Shown in pieces: positions 63,383-64,000 of a stretch of DNA of 64,000 bases. Made by a program: the position numbers and the translations under genes. The notes beneath the pieces were generated by a model that did no database searches, was not told where the DNA came from, and saw only the letters and a program-made list of their open reading frames with translations. Within the stretch, counting starts at the first letter, position 1. Each line of letters begins with the position of its first letter. Location: contig NZ_QTQI01000005.1 in the NCBI RefSeq assembly GCF_003853705.1, positions 248,001 through 312,000 of the forward strand, given 5' to 3'. The stretch comes from Burkholderia sp. Bp8992 (GTDB lineage Bacteria > Pseudomonadota > Gammaproteobacteria > Burkholderiales > Burkholderiaceae).

Positions 63383-64000
63383 ATGGAATCGACTGCAGGT
63401 ACGCGGACGATGTCGGCCGACCAGGTTCGGCTGCTGATTCGCGACGGCAAGCTGCGTGCGCCGACGACGGGATACGCCGATGGCTTCATGCAGGCAAATC
63501 TGGCAATTCTGCCGAAGATGTACGCAGATGATTTTCGCGAGTTTTGCCGAATCAACCCCAAGAGCTGTCCGCTGGTGGGAGTCGGGCAGCCCGGCAACCC
63601 GGGGCTGGACGGACTGGGCGCGATCGACATTCGGACCGATGTGCCCCGCTACCGCGTGTACCGGAACGGGGTTCACACCGATACGGTCGACGATCTGGTC
63701 GATCTGTGGCGTGACGATCTCGTGACGTTTGCGCTCGGTTGCTCGTTCTCGTTCGAGAGCGCGATTCTGCAGGCGGGAATCGACATTCGCCACATCAGTG
63801 CGAACCGGAACGTGCCGATGTACGTGACGAATATCCAGACGACGGCCGCGGGGCCGTTTCGCGGCCCGATGGTCGTGTCGATGCGTGCGTTCAAGCCCGC
63901 CGATGCGATCCAGGCGATCGTGCTGTCGGAACGGTTTCCGCTCGCGCACGGCGCACCGGTTCATATCGGCGACCCGGCGACCATCGGGATTCGCGACGTC
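63383..64000 (+). CDS. DUF1445 putative hydro-lyase (D-glutamate cyclase N-terminal-like), 3' end missing
   Basis: Open to the window edge; 206 residues are visible of a family usually about 260-270 aa. Reads RLLIRDGKLRAPTTGYADGF, QANLAILPKMYADDFREFCR, NPKSCPLVGVGQPG, DIRTDVPRYRVYRNG, ALGCSFSFESAI, RHISANRNVPMYVTN and GPMVVSMRAF, all landmarks of DUF1445 (PF07286). The family was named putative hydro-lyase, and the homologous part of vertebrate D-glutamate cyclase acts on D-glutamate/5-oxo-D-proline. The ATG at 63383 lies 25 nt after the GlcG-like gene. The complementary DUF4392 half is encoded at 50555. Confidence 0.9.
   Translation, partial: MESTAGTRTMSADQVRLLIRDGKLRAPTTGYADGFMQANLAILPKMYADDFREFCRINPKSCPLVGVGQPGNPGLDGLGAIDIRTDVPRYRVYRNGVHTDTVDDLVDLWRDDLVTFALGCSFSFESAILQAGIDIRHISANRNVPMYVTNIQTTAAGPFRGPMVVSMRAFKPADAIQAIVLSERFPLAHGAPVHIGDPATIGIRDV

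Noticed and set aside
1-64000. CRISPR arrays, tRNA or rRNA genes, integrases and attachment sites
   Set aside because: Searched by eye; no regularly spaced repeats, tRNA-like cloverleaf ends, rRNA sequence or recombinase motifs were found.

Overview
This window is high-GC DNA, almost certainly from the beta-proteobacterial genus Burkholderia or a close relative. I infer this from the coding style, a Burkholderia-type porin, a lipoyl synthase whose core closely resembles Burkholderia LipA, and the density of catabolic operons. Dense accessory catabolism, with no core ribosomal or replication genes, suits a secondary chromosome. No tRNA, rRNA, CRISPR array or intact insertion sequence was recognised. 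All calls were made by reading the sequence; no database search was run.

Layout. 1-1642: end of a ProV-like ABC ATPase, then a porin. 2353-6249 (minus): an operon of SDR, ACS-type MFS transporter, VOC protein and a citrate synthase with an N-terminal helix-turn-helix. It diverges from a D-2-hydroxyacid dehydrogenase (6563-7525), and the shared promoter region has two copies of a TTGATT-N5-AATCAA operator. 8076-10626: an enolase-superfamily enzyme and an MFS transporter, probably for a sugar acid. 11170-27882: a molybdenum-hydroxylase catabolic region with a frameshifted xdhC, a double-HxlR regulator, and one long operon: Fe-alcohol dehydrogenase, thioesterase, a CoxG/enoyl-CoA hydratase fusion, FAD, [2Fe-2S] and Mo subunits, an MBL lactonase-like enzyme, a degenerate SDR, acyl-CoA ligase, aldehyde dehydrogenase, an MHS transporter and a PaaY-like hexapeptide protein. 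A 19-nt motif before both xdhC and the operon ties them together. 28061-29517: two lower-GC genes of unknown function.

29601-41095 appears to be a single SorC-controlled regulon. It has the regulator, a homoserine-dehydrogenase-like SAF-domain oxidoreductase, acetoin-dehydrogenase-type E1alpha, E1beta and E2, a catalytically degenerate SDR, GutM, all three glucitol-type PTS components and a private HPr-EI fusion. A TGAACAAATGT-type operator occurs upstream of the regulator, of the dehydrogenase operon and of the PTS operon. I infer a self-contained route for import and phosphorylation of a polyol (or similar compound) and oxidative cleavage of a product by a lipoate enzyme. 41905-46001: cytochrome c, DJ-1/PfpI, glyoxalase I, and a Tat-exported GMC dehydrogenase with its small subunit, then a ribbon-helix-helix protein.

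46585-64000 holds what looks like a second linked system: two paralogous APC permeases, two paralogous LysR regulators, two MFS transporters, a PLP-dependent dehydratase, a DUF4392 (D-glutamate cyclase-like) protein, RidA, a dedicated lipoyl synthase, a second E1alpha/E1beta/E2 set, an SDR, a GlcG/HbpS-like protein and a DUF1445 hydro-lyase cut by the window end. A gapless 44-nt LysR-type element lies before both permeases and before the E1/E2 operon. A second element is shared by lipA and the E1/E2 operon. I infer a pathway importing an amino acid or derivative, deaminating or dehydrating it to a 2-oxo acid, and oxidising that with a lipoate complex. The substrate is not visible from sequence.
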